A stretch of DNA of 64,000 nucleotides. It comes from JAGVSR01 sp963708775. GTDB lineage: Bacteria; Pseudomonadota; Alphaproteobacteria; Rhizobiales; Hyphomicrobiaceae. A program made the position numbers and the translations under genes. The stretch's first letter is position 1. Each line of letters begins with the position of its first letter. Below, in pieces: positions 33,918-43,697 of the stretch. The stretch covers positions 434,001-498,000 of the forward strand of contig CAVPTI010000002.1 in the NCBI GenBank assembly GCA_963708775.1, given 5' to 3'. Under the pieces are notes generated by a model, which worked only from the letters and a program-made list of their open reading frames with translations, searched no databases and was not told where the DNA came from.

Positions 33918-35266
33918 CCGAAACGTATCTCACCTCCGAGCAGGCGAAGGATTTCCTCGCCAAGTATCCCACCGTGCAGTGGATCGACATCTTCATGCAC
34001 GACCTCAACGGCATTCCGCGCGGCAAGCGGATCCGGTCACGCGATCTGCTTGGCTTCGCAGACAAGGGCCTGATGGTTCCGTCAACCTGCTACATCATGG
34101 ATATGCGCGGCTCGTGCGTTGAGGAAACGGGGCGGTTGTGGGAAACGGGCGATCCGGATCTGCAGTTCCGCATTCTTTCCGACACGCTCGTGCCCGTCGC
34201 CGTCGAGGGCACGACGCATGCTCAAGCAGTAATGGTTCCAATCGACGACGACGGTGGGCTTGACCCGCGCCGTATTCTGCAGCGCCAGACCGCGGTTCTG
34301 GCGAAGATGGGATTTCATCCCGTGACAGCGGTCGAGCTGGAGTTCTATGTCAGTTCCGTTTCCAGCAACGGCGTGTTCGAATTGAAGACCCCGTGCGGGC
34401 TCGTCGACAATCCTGACTGTCAGCAGCTCTATCAGTTCGAGGAACTGGACTGCATGGGTCCGTTCATCGACGACATTTACAAGATTGCGGAAGCCCAGGG
34501 TCTGCCCGTCGATGCCGTATTGCAGGAAGCGGGACCGGGGCAGTTCGAAATCAATCTGAAGCACAAGAAGGATGCTGCCGGCGCAGCACTGGATGGGCTT
34601 CTGTTGAAGCGCGCGGTCAAGGCCGCGGCTCGTGCACACAAGATGGAAGCGACCTTCATGGCGAAGCCCCACCACGACTGGTCGGGCTCGGGCATGCATA
34701 TTCACGTGTCGCTTCTGGACAAGGACGGAAAGAACGTCTTTGCGGGCGATCCGATTTCGCCGCTGTTCCGCAATGCACTGGGTGGCCTTCGCGAGACGAT
34801 GGGCGACTTCATGGCGATTTGGGCGCAATCGGCGAATGCCTATCGGCGGTATCAACCAAAATCCTATGTGCCGATGGCTGCGCATTGGGGCTTCAACAAT
34901 CGCACGGCATCGCTGCGCGTTTTGAATTCCTCGCCCAATGCGACGCGCGTGGAACACCGCATCGCCGGTGCGGATGCCAACCCCTATCTCGTGCTGGCCG
35001 CAGTTCTGGGCGGCATCCACCATGGCATCGTCAACAAGCTCGATCCCGGACCGGCCGCGGAGGGCAACTGCGACGGATCGAATGCGCCGAAGGTGCCGAC
35101 TGCGTGGATCAATGCGATTGCGCAGTTCCGGGACTCGTCTGCCGCGACCGAAACTTTCGGCGCGATTTTCCAAAAGACCTTCGCCGAGATGAAAGATACC
35201 GAGCGGCGCGATTTCGAGCGCGTCGTGACGGCGCTCGATCATCAGTGGTACGCTCGCGTCGCGTGA
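33914..35266 (+). CDS. puuA: Gamma-glutamylputrescine synthetase (glutamine synthetase family, PuuA)
   Basis: Joins glutamate to putrescine (or another amine) using ATP, opening the glutamylated putrescine pathway. The 450-residue protein is a glutamine synthetase homologue: FYVSSVSSNGVFE, EAGPGQFEINLKHKKD, ATFMAKPHHDWSGSGMHIHVSL and NRTASLRVL. It lacks the NLYDLPP adenylylation site that the true glnA at 55.7 kb has. Its tight coupling to puuD and puuC supports a polyamine substrate rather than ammonia. The exact amine is inferred. Confidence 0.88.
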   Translation: MTETYLTSEQAKDFLAKYPTVQWIDIFMHDLNGIPRGKRIRSRDLLGFADKGLMVPSTCYIMDMRGSCVEETGRLWETGDPDLQFRILSDTLVPVAVEGTTHAQAVMVPIDDDGGLDPRRILQRQTAVLAKMGFHPVTAVELEFYVSSVSSNGVFELKTPCGLVDNPDCQQLYQFEELDCMGPFIDDIYKIAEAQGLPVDAVLQEAGPGQFEINLKHKKDAAGAALDGLLLKRAVKAAARAHKMEATFMAKPHHDWSGSGMHIHVSLLDKDGKNVFAGDPISPLFRNALGGLRETMGDFMAIWAQSANAYRRYQPKSYVPMAAHWGFNNRTASLRVLNSSPNATRVEHRIAGADANPYLVLAAVLGGIHHGIVNKLDPGPAAEGNCDGSNAPKVPTAWINAIAQFRDSSAATETFGAIFQKTFAEMKDTERRDFERVVTALDHQWYARVA

Positions 35267-35278
35267 GGATGAATTGAT

Positions 35279-36769
35279 ATGACGTCGCTCGCCCACTTCG
35301 AGACGCTCGCTGGACGAATTGCGATTCCCGCTCACGCGGTGATCGACGGCAAAGTCGTGCCGGCGCTGTCGGGCAAAACGTTCGCCAACGTCAGCCCGCG
35401 AAATGGAAGCGTCATCAACCAGGTGGCGGAAGCCGACGCGGCGGATATCGATGTGGCAGTGGCGGCCGCGCGGCGGTCTTTCGAGGAGGGTACGTGGCGG
35501 CGGATGCACTACCGCCAGAAGAAGGCGATCCTGTTCCGCTTCGCCGAACTGATGGAGCGGGACGCCGAACAACTGGCGCTCTTGGAAAGCCTCGACGTCG
35601 GCAAGCCGATCAAGGACTCCCTTTCGATCGATGTTCCAGGCTCGATCAGGACGCTGCGCTATTACGCGGAGGCGCTCGATAAGGTCTATGGCGAGGTAGG
35701 GCCGGAAACGAGTGACCGTATTTCGTTTGCCGTGCATGAACCGCTGGGCGTGATCGGCATCATCGTGCCGTGGAACTTCCCGCTGTTGATGGCGATGTGG
35801 AAGGTCGGGCCTGCTCTGGCGATGGGCAACTCCATCGTGCTGAAGCCGGCGGAGCAGTCGCCGCTGACGGCGCTGAAGATGGGTGAGCTTGCGCTCGAAG
35901 CCGGTCTGCCGCCCGGCGTGCTCAACATCGTGCCGGGTTTTGGTGCGACGGCCGGCAAGGCGCTCGCCTTGCATATGGACGTCGATATGATCGCCTTCAC
36001 AGGATCGGGTCCCGTGGGCAAGCTGCTGATGCAGTATTCGGGGCAGTCGAACCTGAAGCGCGTTTCGCTCGAGCTTGGCGGAAAGTCTCCGCAGATCGTG
36101 TTCGCGGATTGCCCTGACCTCAACGCGGCGGCCGTGAGCGCAGCCTGGGGCGTGTTCTTCAATCAGGGTGAAGTTTGCACGGCGGCGTCGCGGCTGCTGG
36201 TGCAGGAGGAGATCGCCGAAGAGTTCGTCGACAAGCTGCTGAAGGTTGCCAAGAAGATCATTCCCGGCGATCCGCTCAATCCATCGACGACGTTCGGCTC
36301 AATGGTCAGCGAAGGTCAGATGAAGACGGCGCTGCGCTATATCGGAACGGCGAACGGAGAAGGCAATACGCTGCGGCTCGGCGGCAAGCGAGTGCGCGAG
36401 GAGACCGGCGGGTTCTATGTCGAGCCCACCGTGTTCGACGCCGTGCAGCCGTCGCATACGCTGGCGAAAGAAGAAGTGTTCGGGCCCGTACTCGCCGTCA
36501 CGCGGTTCAAGTCGCCGGAGGACGCGATCAAGATTGCGAACGGCACCGTTTACGGTTTGGCCGCCGGACTTTGGACGCGGGACGTGACGCTCGCGCATCG
36601 GACGGCGCGCGAATTGAAAGCGGGCCTCGTGTGGGTGAACGGCTGGGACGCATGCGATATCACCATGCCGTTCGGTGGCTTCAAGCAATCTGGTTTCGGC
36701 CGTGATCGCTCGATGCATGCGCTGCACAAGTATGCCGATCTGAAATCCATCTCGATTACGCTGCGTTGA
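35279..36769 (+). CDS. puuC: Aldehyde dehydrogenase, gamma-glutamyl-gamma-aminobutyraldehyde type (PuuC)
   Basis: Oxidises gamma-glutamyl-gamma-aminobutyraldehyde or a related aminoaldehyde with NAD(P). The 496-residue protein has the aldehyde dehydrogenase hallmarks: IVPWNFPLLMAMWKVGPALA, FTGSGPVGK, the general base Glu in LELGGKSPQIV and the nucleophile Cys in FFNQGEVCTAASR. FGPVLAVTRF and the C-terminal MPFGGFKQSGFGRD are also present. It starts 12 bp after puuA and is followed closely by a second dehydrogenase, so the two may handle successive aldehydes. Confidence 0.88.
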   Translation: MTSLAHFETLAGRIAIPAHAVIDGKVVPALSGKTFANVSPRNGSVINQVAEADAADIDVAVAAARRSFEEGTWRRMHYRQKKAILFRFAELMERDAEQLALLESLDVGKPIKDSLSIDVPGSIRTLRYYAEALDKVYGEVGPETSDRISFAVHEPLGVIGIIVPWNFPLLMAMWKVGPALAMGNSIVLKPAEQSPLTALKMGELALEAGLPPGVLNIVPGFGATAGKALALHMDVDMIAFTGSGPVGKLLMQYSGQSNLKRVSLELGGKSPQIVFADCPDLNAAAVSAAWGVFFNQGEVCTAASRLLVQEEIAEEFVDKLLKVAKKIIPGDPLNPSTTFGSMVSEGQMKTALRYIGTANGEGNTLRLGGKRVREETGGFYVEPTVFDAVQPSHTLAKEEVFGPVLAVTRFKSPEDAIKIANGTVYGLAAGLWTRDVTLAHRTARELKAGLVWVNGWDACDITMPFGGFKQSGFGRDRSMHALHKYADLKSISITLR

Positions 36770-36783
36770 CGGAGCCCATTGCC

Positions 36784-38229
36784 ATGGACATGACCCCTGA
36801 CGATTTTCCCACCTCCGCATACATTGGCGGCGAGTGGGTGACGTCGAAGGACCGGTTCGCGGTGATCGACCCCGCAACGGGCCTCGATATCGCCAGCGTG
36901 CCGAATCTGACGCCGGAGGATGCGCGTCGTGCCATCGACGCGGCGAGTGCGGCCCTGCCCGCCTGGTCGGCCAAGACGGCGAAGGAGCGCGCGGCGGTGC
37001 TGCGGCGCTGGTACGATCTCATTCTCGCCGAGTCCGAGGCGCTGGCACGGCTGATGACGGCGGAACAGGGCAAGCCGCTAGCGGAATCGCGCGGCGAGGT
37101 GGCGTATGGCGCCTCCTTCGTCGAGTGGTTCGCGGAAGAGGGCAAGCGCGCCTACGGGCGGACGATCCCGACCACGGCGGCGACGAAGCGCTACATCACC
37201 ATCAAGCAGCCGATCGGCGTGGTGGCGGCGATAACGCCGTGGAATTTTCCGATCGCTATGATCACGCGCAAGGTGGCCCCTGCCCTGGCGGCTGGATGCA
37301 CGATCATCGTCAAGCCGGCGGAGGATACGCCGCTGTGCGCGCTGGCACTGGCGAAACTCGCGGAGAAGGCGGGCGTGCCCGCAGGCGTATTCAACGTCGT
37401 GACGACGCAGGACGCGCGCGGGGTTGGCGAAGTGCTGTGCGCCGATAGCCGCGTTCGCAAGCTGACGTTCACCGGCTCGACGGAGGTCGGCAAGATCCTG
37501 TATCGCCAGTGCGCGGATACAGTGAAGAAGCTGACGCTCGAACTCGGTGGAAACGCTCCGCTGATCATTTTCGACGACGCCGATCTTGATCAGGCCGTCG
37601 CGGGTGCGATGGCATCCAAGTATCGCAATGCTGGCCAGACATGCGTTTGCGCGAACCGAATTCTGGTGCAGGGCGGGATTTACGACCGCTTCGCGGATGC
37701 ACTGGCCAAGGCTGCTGCTCAACTGGTCGTGGGCCCCGGTAACAGCAGCGGCGTCAATGTCGGGCCGCTCATCAATGCGGATGCGATCGCCAAGGTCGAG
37801 AGCCTGATGGCCGATGCGGTTGCAAAAGGCGGCACGGTGAGAACAGGCGGCGCGAAGGACGCGGCAGGTTCGCTGTTCTACAAGCCAACGGTGCTGACTG
37901 GTGTCACGACCGAGATGGACATTGTAAGCCAGGAGATCTTCGGCCCCGTCGCTTCGCTCATCCGTTTTGAGACGGACGAGGAAGCCATTGCGCTCGCCAA
38001 CAGCACGCCGTTTGGGCTCGCAGCCTATCTCTTCAGCCTGAATATTCAGCGGGCGTGGAAAGCCGCGGAGAGGCTCGAGGCCGGCATGGTGGGCGTCAAT
38101 GAAGGCATCTTTTCCAACGAGGTCGTACCCTTCGGTGGCGTGAAAGAATCCGGTCTCGGACGCGAAGGCGCGGCTGAGGGCCTGGAAGAATATCTCGAGA
38201 CCAAGTTCATTTGCCTCGGCGGCATGTAA
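36784..38229 (+). CDS. gabD: NAD(P)-dependent succinate-semialdehyde dehydrogenase (GabD type)
   Basis: Oxidises succinate semialdehyde to succinate, the exit of GABA catabolism to the citric acid cycle; relatives also accept glutarate semialdehyde. The ATG at 36784 (481 residues) is preferred over a TTG overlapping puuC, since ACGGAG lies 8 bp upstream. Signature residues are ITPWNFPIAMITRKVAPALAAG, FTGSTEVGK, LELGGNAPLI, the catalytic Cys in NAGQTCVCANR and GGVKESGLGREG. It lies between puuC and a glutaryl-CoA dehydrogenase gene. Confidence 0.9.
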   Translation: MDMTPDDFPTSAYIGGEWVTSKDRFAVIDPATGLDIASVPNLTPEDARRAIDAASAALPAWSAKTAKERAAVLRRWYDLILAESEALARLMTAEQGKPLAESRGEVAYGASFVEWFAEEGKRAYGRTIPTTAATKRYITIKQPIGVVAAITPWNFPIAMITRKVAPALAAGCTIIVKPAEDTPLCALALAKLAEKAGVPAGVFNVVTTQDARGVGEVLCADSRVRKLTFTGSTEVGKILYRQCADTVKKLTLELGGNAPLIIFDDADLDQAVAGAMASKYRNAGQTCVCANRILVQGGIYDRFADALAKAAAQLVVGPGNSSGVNVGPLINADAIAKVESLMADAVAKGGTVRTGGAKDAAGSLFYKPTVLTGVTTEMDIVSQEIFGPVASLIRFETDEEAIALANSTPFGLAAYLFSLNIQRAWKAAERLEAGMVGVNEGIFSNEVVPFGGVKESGLGREGAAEGLEEYLETKFICLGGM

Positions 38230-38246
38230 CCGGAAGGCTGACGCCT

Positions 38247-39482
38247 ATGACCGCGGCTTCCCTGAAGACAAGTGGTATCGATCCAACGGCTGGTCCGCAG
38301 GATCAATCGCGCGCGGCTTTCGATTGGGCTGACCCGCTCGGCTTCGATGCGATGCTGAGCGAAGACGAGCGGATGTTGCGGGAGGCTGCGCGGAAGTTTG
38401 CCGCCGACAAGCTTGCGCCGCGCGTTGTGCTGGATTTTCGCAACGAAGGTTTCGACCGTTCGATCATGCGCGATTTCGGTGCTATGGGTTTTCTCGGGCC
38501 GACGATCCCAGAAGCCTACGGCGGCGCGGGCGTCGGCGCGGTTTCCTATGGTCTCATTGCGCGCGAGATCGAGGCGGTGGATAGCGGCTATCGTTCGGCG
38601 ATGAGCGTGCAGTCGAGCCTCGTGATGTATCCCATTTGGGCTTATGGCACGGAAACTCAGCGCCAGAACTATTTGCCGGAATTGGCTAGCGGCGAGATCG
38701 TGGGCTGTTTCGGACTGACGGAGCCGGATCATGGGTCCGATCCCGGCGGTATGACCACACGGGCGCGGCGCGAGGCGGGAGGATATCGCCTCGATGGCGC
38801 GAAGACGTGGATCACGAACTCGCCGATCGCAGATATCGCCATCGTATGGGCGAAGACGGACGATGGGCCGATCCGCGGCTTCATTGTGGAGCGCGGGATG
38901 GCCGGGTTCTCGACGCCGACGATCGACAGCAAGGTTTCGCTGCGGGCGTCGATCACCGGAGAAATCGTGCTTGAGGGCGTGTTTGTTCCAGATGCAAACC
39001 TGCTGCCCAATGTGGCTGGGCTGAAGGGTCCGTTCGGGTGCTTGAACAATGCCCGTTTCGGGATCGCATGGGGTGCAATTGGTGCTGCGGAAAGTTGCTG
39101 GCGGACAGCGCGGCAGTACGTGCTCGACCGGACGCAGTTCGGGCGGCCGCTTGCCGCCAATCAGCTGGTGCAGAAGAAGCTCGCCGATATGCAGACGGAA
39201 ATCGCGCTGGCGCTCGGCGCGTGCCTGCAGGCCGGCCGCATGAAAGAGCAGGACCTGCTGGCGCCGGAAGCGATCTCGCTCATCAAGCGCAACAGTTGCC
39301 TGAAGGCGCTGGAGATTGCGCGGACTGCGCGCGACATGCTCGGCGGCAACGGCATCTCCGACGAGTATCCGATCATCCGCCACATGCTGAACCTCGAAGC
39401 CGTCAATACCTACGAGGGTACAGCCGACATTCACGCCCTGATCCTGGGCCGCGCCCAGACGGGCATTCAAGCCTTCTCCTGA
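38247..39482 (+). CDS. gcdH: Glutaryl-CoA dehydrogenase
   Basis: An FAD enzyme that oxidises and decarboxylates glutaryl-CoA to crotonyl-CoA, the end of lysine and cadaverine breakdown. The 411-residue product (ATG at 38247 after CGGAAGG; frame open to 38211) has GCFGLTEPDHGSDPGGM and KTWITNSPIADIAIVWAK. It also has DRTQFGRPLAANQLVQKKLADM and the active-site region NTYEGTADIHALILGRAQTG, which is specific to this subgroup of acyl-CoA dehydrogenases. Its place among GABA genes implies that C5 substrates are degraded by the same operon. No glutarate-CoA transferase or ligase is in the run. Confidence 0.9.
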   Translation: MTAASLKTSGIDPTAGPQDQSRAAFDWADPLGFDAMLSEDERMLREAARKFAADKLAPRVVLDFRNEGFDRSIMRDFGAMGFLGPTIPEAYGGAGVGAVSYGLIAREIEAVDSGYRSAMSVQSSLVMYPIWAYGTETQRQNYLPELASGEIVGCFGLTEPDHGSDPGGMTTRARREAGGYRLDGAKTWITNSPIADIAIVWAKTDDGPIRGFIVERGMAGFSTPTIDSKVSLRASITGEIVLEGVFVPDANLLPNVAGLKGPFGCLNNARFGIAWGAIGAAESCWRTARQYVLDRTQFGRPLAANQLVQKKLADMQTEIALALGACLQAGRMKEQDLLAPEAISLIKRNSCLKALEIARTARDMLGGNGISDEYPIIRHMLNLEAVNTYEGTADIHALILGRAQTGIQAFS

Positions 39483-39495
39483 GGAGCACGACCAC

Positions 39496-40791
39496 ATGGC
39501 CACCTCCGCCGAACTGCACGAGCGCCGCTCCGCCGCCATTCCGCGCGGCATCGGGCATGCGACATCGATTTACGCCGCTCGCGCTCTGAACTCCGAAATC
39601 TGGAGCGAGGACGGCAAGCGGTACATCGACTTCGCCGCCGGCATCGCCGTGACCAATACGGGCCACCAGCATCCGCGCATCCTGAAGGCTGTGGAAGAGC
39701 AGATGAAGGCGTTCAGCCACGTCTGCTTCCAGGTGACGCCCTACGAATCCTACGTTCGCTTGGCCGAACGGCTGAACGCCATCGCGCCGGTCGAAGGGCC
39801 GGCAAAGACGATGCTGATTTCGACAGGCGCAGAAGCCGTAGAGAATGCGGTGAAGGTGGCGCGCGCCTACACCGGACGGCCCGGCATCATTTCGTTCACG
39901 GCCGGGTTCCACGGGCGCACGATGATGGGCATGGCGCTGACGGGCAAGGTCGTGCCGTACAAGAAGGGTTTCGGCCCCTTCCCTGCCGATGTTTATCAGG
40001 TGGAGTTCCCGAACGCGTATCATTGCGTTTCCGTTGAACAGAGCCTTTACAGCCTGAAGAGCCTGTTCAAGCACACGGCCGATCCATCCAGCATTGCCGG
40101 CATCATCATCGAGCCGGTGCAAGGCGAGGGCGGATTCAACATTGCGCCGCCCGAGTTCCTGCAGGCGCTACGTGGGATCTGCGACGAGCATGGCATCGTG
40201 CTCATTGCCGACGAGATCCAGTCGGGGTTCGCACGGACCGGAAAGATGTTCGCGATGGACCATGCGGGCGTGAAGGCCGACGTCGTGACTTTGGCGAAGG
40301 GTCTGGCCGGCGGGATGCCGCTGGCTGCGATCACCGGCCGCGCGGAGGTGATGGATGCGTCTAATCCCGGCGGCCTCGGCGGTACTTATGCGGGCAATCC
40401 CGTCGCGTGTGCTGCGGCACATGCCGTGCTCGACATCATCGAAGATGAAAAACTCTGCGAGCGTTCCGTCGCGATCGGCAAGATCATGATGGATCGCTGC
40501 CATGAATTGAGCCGCCGCTCGAACTTGAATTGTATCGGCGACGTGCGGGGGCTAGGGGCAATGTGTGCTGTCGAACTGGTCAAGGACCAGCAGACGCACG
40601 AGCCGGCGCCGGTGCTGACGCAGGCGCTATTGAAGGCTGCGAATGCACGCGGGCTCATCCTGCTGTCATGCGGGACCTACGGTAACGTCATCCGCTTCCT
40701 GTCGCCGCTGACGGCAAGTGACGATCTTGTTCGCGAGGGCATGGACATTTTCGAAGCGGCCCTCACCGAAGCCGTGACGCATTCGGCGTAA
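39496..40791 (+). CDS. gabT: 4-aminobutyrate (and possibly 5-aminovalerate) aminotransferase
   Basis: Transfers the amino group of GABA to 2-oxoglutarate, giving succinate semialdehyde; homologues also use 5-aminovalerate (DavT). The 431-residue PLP enzyme has DFAAGIAVTNTGHQHPRI, ISTGAEAVENAVKVAR, FHGRTMMGMALTGK, IEPVQGEGGF, IADEIQSGFARTGKMFA and the PLP lysine in TLAKGLAGGMPLAAITGR. It is 13 bp after gcdH and adjoins a second class III aminotransferase. Confidence 0.92.
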   Translation: MATSAELHERRSAAIPRGIGHATSIYAARALNSEIWSEDGKRYIDFAAGIAVTNTGHQHPRILKAVEEQMKAFSHVCFQVTPYESYVRLAERLNAIAPVEGPAKTMLISTGAEAVENAVKVARAYTGRPGIISFTAGFHGRTMMGMALTGKVVPYKKGFGPFPADVYQVEFPNAYHCVSVEQSLYSLKSLFKHTADPSSIAGIIIEPVQGEGGFNIAPPEFLQALRGICDEHGIVLIADEIQSGFARTGKMFAMDHAGVKADVVTLAKGLAGGMPLAAITGRAEVMDASNPGGLGGTYAGNPVACAAAHAVLDIIEDEKLCERSVAIGKIMMDRCHELSRRSNLNCIGDVRGLGAMCAVELVKDQQTHEPAPVLTQALLKAANARGLILLSCGTYGNVIRFLSPLTASDDLVREGMDIFEAALTEAVTHSA

Positions 40792-40836
40792 ATGCTAGAC
40801 GATCAGGGAAGGCGGCGCCTTCCGGGGACAGACATC

Positions 40837-42159
40837 ATGAACGTGCAGCTCAAGACCAATGATCTCGAAGCCTTCTGGATGCCGTTCACCGCGAACCGGC
40901 AATTCAAGAGCGCTCCGCGTCTCTTCGCCAAGGCCGAGGGTTCCTATTACTTCACGCCAGACGGGCGGCGCGTGATCGATGGTACGTCGGGGCTGTGGTG
41001 CGTCAACGCCGGTCATTGCCGGCCAAAGATCGTCGCAGCGATCAAGGAACAGGCCGAGACGCTCGACTTCGCGGGCACCTTCCAGATGGGGCACGTGAAG
41101 GCGTTCGAGGCCGCGTCCCGCCTCGTCAACGTGGCGCCGGAAGGCTTCAACCACGTCTTCTTCACGAACTCAGGTTCGGAGTCGGTCGAGACGGCGCTGA
41201 AGATGGCGCTGGCCTACCATCGCGCCAAGGGCAACGCGACCAAGGTTCGGCTTATCGGGCGCGAGCGCGGGTATCACGGCGTGAATTTCGGGGGCATGTC
41301 GGTCGGCGGCATGGTCAACAACCGCAAGTGGTTCGGTGCGCTCGTAGCGGGCGTCGATCACCTGCGACACACGCACGATCTTACCCGCAATGCGTTTTCG
41401 AAGGGCGAGCCGGAGCACGGGGCGGAACTGGCCGACGATCTGGAGCGGCTCGTGGCGCTGCACGACGCATCGACGATCGCAGCCGTGATCGTTGAGCCGG
41501 TCGCCTGTTCGACAGGCGTGCTGATCCCGCCGAAAGGCTATCTGAAGCGGCTCGAAGCCATCTGCCGCAAGCACGACATCCTGCTTATCGCGGACGAGGT
41601 AATTACCGCGTTCGGGCGCATGGGGACGGCGTTCGGTTCGGACTACTTCGGCATCAAGCCGGACATCATCACCACGGCCAAAGGTGTGACCAACGGCACC
41701 ATTCCGATGGGCGCGGTGTTCGTCAACGACAAGGTGCACGGCGCTTTCCAGTCGGGCCCCGATTGGATGATCGACTTCTTCCACGGCTACACGTATTCCG
41801 GCCACCCGATCGCCTGCGCCGCGGCCCTCGGCACGCTCGATACCTATGCCGAAGAAGGTCTGCTGACGCGCGCGAACGAGCTTGCGCCCTATTGGGAAGA
41901 ACGGATCCACGCGCTGCGCGAGATGCCCCATGTGATCGATATCCGCAACATCGGCCTCATTGGAGCGATCGAGTTCGCACCGATACCGGATGCGCCGACA
42001 AAGCGGGCTTATGACCGCTTCGTTGCAGCGTTCGAGAAGGGCGTTCTGGTGCGCACGACGGGTGACATCATGGCGCTCTCGCCGCCGCTCATCATCACGA
42101 AGACCGAAATCGACCATCTGTTCGACGTCCTGACGGACGTTCTTGCCAACACGCCTTAA
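40837..42159 (+). CDS. Omega-amino acid (beta-alanine):pyruvate aminotransferase
   Basis: A class III PLP aminotransferase of 440 residues close to the beta-alanine:pyruvate transaminases. The ATG at 40837 follows GGGGACA; the frame is open from 40792. Marks are FWMPFTANRQFKSAPR at the start, GTSGLWCVNAGHCRP, FFTNSGSESVETALKMA, IVEPVACSTGVLIPPKGYL, LIADEVITAFGRMGTAFGS and the PLP Lys in TTAKGVTNGTIPMGA. The product from beta-alanine would be malonate semialdehyde, the substrate of the next gene's enzyme, which supports this assignment. Confidence 0.88.
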   Translation: MNVQLKTNDLEAFWMPFTANRQFKSAPRLFAKAEGSYYFTPDGRRVIDGTSGLWCVNAGHCRPKIVAAIKEQAETLDFAGTFQMGHVKAFEAASRLVNVAPEGFNHVFFTNSGSESVETALKMALAYHRAKGNATKVRLIGRERGYHGVNFGGMSVGGMVNNRKWFGALVAGVDHLRHTHDLTRNAFSKGEPEHGAELADDLERLVALHDASTIAAVIVEPVACSTGVLIPPKGYLKRLEAICRKHDILLIADEVITAFGRMGTAFGSDYFGIKPDIITTAKGVTNGTIPMGAVFVNDKVHGAFQSGPDWMIDFFHGYTYSGHPIACAAALGTLDTYAEEGLLTRANELAPYWEERIHALREMPHVIDIRNIGLIGAIEFAPIPDAPTKRAYDRFVAAFEKGVLVRTTGDIMALSPPLIITKTEIDHLFDVLTDVLANTP

Positions 42160-42173
42160 CGAGGCTCTTCATC

Positions 42174-43670
42174 ATGCTCACGATCCAAAATGCCATCGAC
42201 GGCCGCAAGGTGACGTCGGTGTCGAGCCGCGTCTCGGCCGTTTACAATCCTGCGACCGGCGAGCAAATCGCCGGCCTGCCGCTGTCGTCGAAGGCGGAAG
42301 TGGATGCGGCTGTTGCCATTGCAAAGGCCGCCGCTCCGGCGTGGGGTGCGACCCCTCCCATGAAGCGGGCCAAGGTGTTGTTCAAGTACAAGGAGCTGCT
42401 GGAGAAGCGAGCCGACGACATCGCACGGGCCATTTCGCGCGAGCACGGGAAGACGCACCCTGATGCGCTCGGGGAATTGCAGCGCGGCATCGACGTGGTC
42501 GATTTTGCGTGTGGGATCCCGCATCTGCTGAAGGGTGAATTCAGCCGCAACGTCGGGCCTGAGATCGACAGCTGGTCGGACCGGCAGCCGCTCGGCGTGG
42601 TCGCCGGCATCACGCCATTCAACTTTCCCGTCATGGTGCCCATGTGGATGTTCCCCGTGGCGATTGCTTGCGGGAATACCTTCATCCTCAAGCCGTCGGA
42701 GCGCGATCCGTCGGCAACCATGCTGATCTGGGAGTTGCTCCAGGAGGCAGGTCTGCCGGCTGGCGTGTTCAACGTGGTGCATGGCGACAAGGAAGCCGTC
42801 GACGCGATCCTCGATCATCCCGACATCGCGGCGGTGAGCTTCGTCGGCTCGACGCCGATTGCGGAATACATCTATGCGCGGGGTGCGGCCAAGGGTAAGC
42901 GCGTGCAGGCGCTCGGCGGCGCGAAGAACCACATGATCGTCATGCCCGATGCGGATATCGATCAGGCGGTCGATGCCCTGATGGGGGCGGGGTATGGATC
43001 TGCCGGTGAGCGGTGCATGGCGATTTCGGTGGCGGTGCCTGTCGGCGAGGCGACCGCAAACAAGCTTGTCGAGGCGCTTGCGCCGAAGGTGCGCGCGCTG
43101 AAGGTGGGACCTGCGACGGATCCCGATGCCGAGATGGGGCCCGTCGTGACAGCGGAGGCAAAGCGCAAGATCACCGCGCTCATCGATCAAGGGGTAAAGG
43201 AGGGGGCGGACCTCGTCGTCGATGGACGTGGGCTTGTACTGCAGGGCTACGAGAACGGCTTCTTTCTCGGCGGCTCGCTGTTCGATCGCGTGACGCCAGA
43301 GATGACGATTTACAAGCAGGAGATTTTCGGGCCCGTGCTTTCAGTTGTGCGGGCAGGCTCGTTCGATGAAGCGGCCAAGCTGATCAACGATCACGAGTAC
43401 GGCAACGGCACCGCAATCTTTACGCGTGACGGCGATGCTGCGCGCGCGTTCGCCGACAAGATCGAGGTGGGCATGGTGGGTATCAATGTGCCAATACCGG
43501 TTCCCGTCGCTTATCATTCGTTCGGGGGGTGGAAGCGGTCGCTGTTCGGTGATCACTCCATCTACGGGCCGGAGGGCGTGCGCTTCTACACGCGACTGAA
43601 GACCGTGACGGCGCGCTGGCCAACCGGCATCCGAAAGGGCGCTGAGTTCAATTTCCCGAGCCTGAAGTAA
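42174..43670 (+). CDS. mmsA: CoA-acylating methylmalonate/malonate-semialdehyde dehydrogenase
   Basis: Converts malonate semialdehyde to acetyl-CoA, or methylmalonate semialdehyde to propionyl-CoA, with NAD and CoA. The 498-residue protein shows the family-specific GITPFNFPVMVPMWMFPVAIA, FVGSTPIAEYIY, LGGAKNHMIVMPDAD and the catalytic Cys in GSAGERCMAIS, which lacks the usual general-base Glu context of hydrolytic aldehyde dehydrogenases. It follows the beta-alanine-type aminotransferase by 14 bp and is last before a terminator. Confidence 0.94.
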   Translation: MLTIQNAIDGRKVTSVSSRVSAVYNPATGEQIAGLPLSSKAEVDAAVAIAKAAAPAWGATPPMKRAKVLFKYKELLEKRADDIARAISREHGKTHPDALGELQRGIDVVDFACGIPHLLKGEFSRNVGPEIDSWSDRQPLGVVAGITPFNFPVMVPMWMFPVAIACGNTFILKPSERDPSATMLIWELLQEAGLPAGVFNVVHGDKEAVDAILDHPDIAAVSFVGSTPIAEYIYARGAAKGKRVQALGGAKNHMIVMPDADIDQAVDALMGAGYGSAGERCMAISVAVPVGEATANKLVEALAPKVRALKVGPATDPDAEMGPVVTAEAKRKITALIDQGVKEGADLVVDGRGLVLQGYENGFFLGGSLFDRVTPEMTIYKQEIFGPVLSVVRAGSFDEAAKLINDHEYGNGTAIFTRDGDAARAFADKIEVGMVGINVPIPVPVAYHSFGGWKRSLFGDHSIYGPEGVRFYTRLKTVTARWPTGIRKGAEFNFPSLK

Positions 43671-43697
43671 GCCTTTCTACCTCGCATCCACTAGAAG

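Noticed and set aside
34082..35974. 630-codon open frame on the minus strand opposite puuA/puuC
   Set aside because: Arg/His-rich antisense shadow spanning two real genes and their junction.
38046..39551. 501-codon open frame on the minus strand opposite gcdH
   Set aside because: Antisense shadow crossing gene boundaries; no motif.
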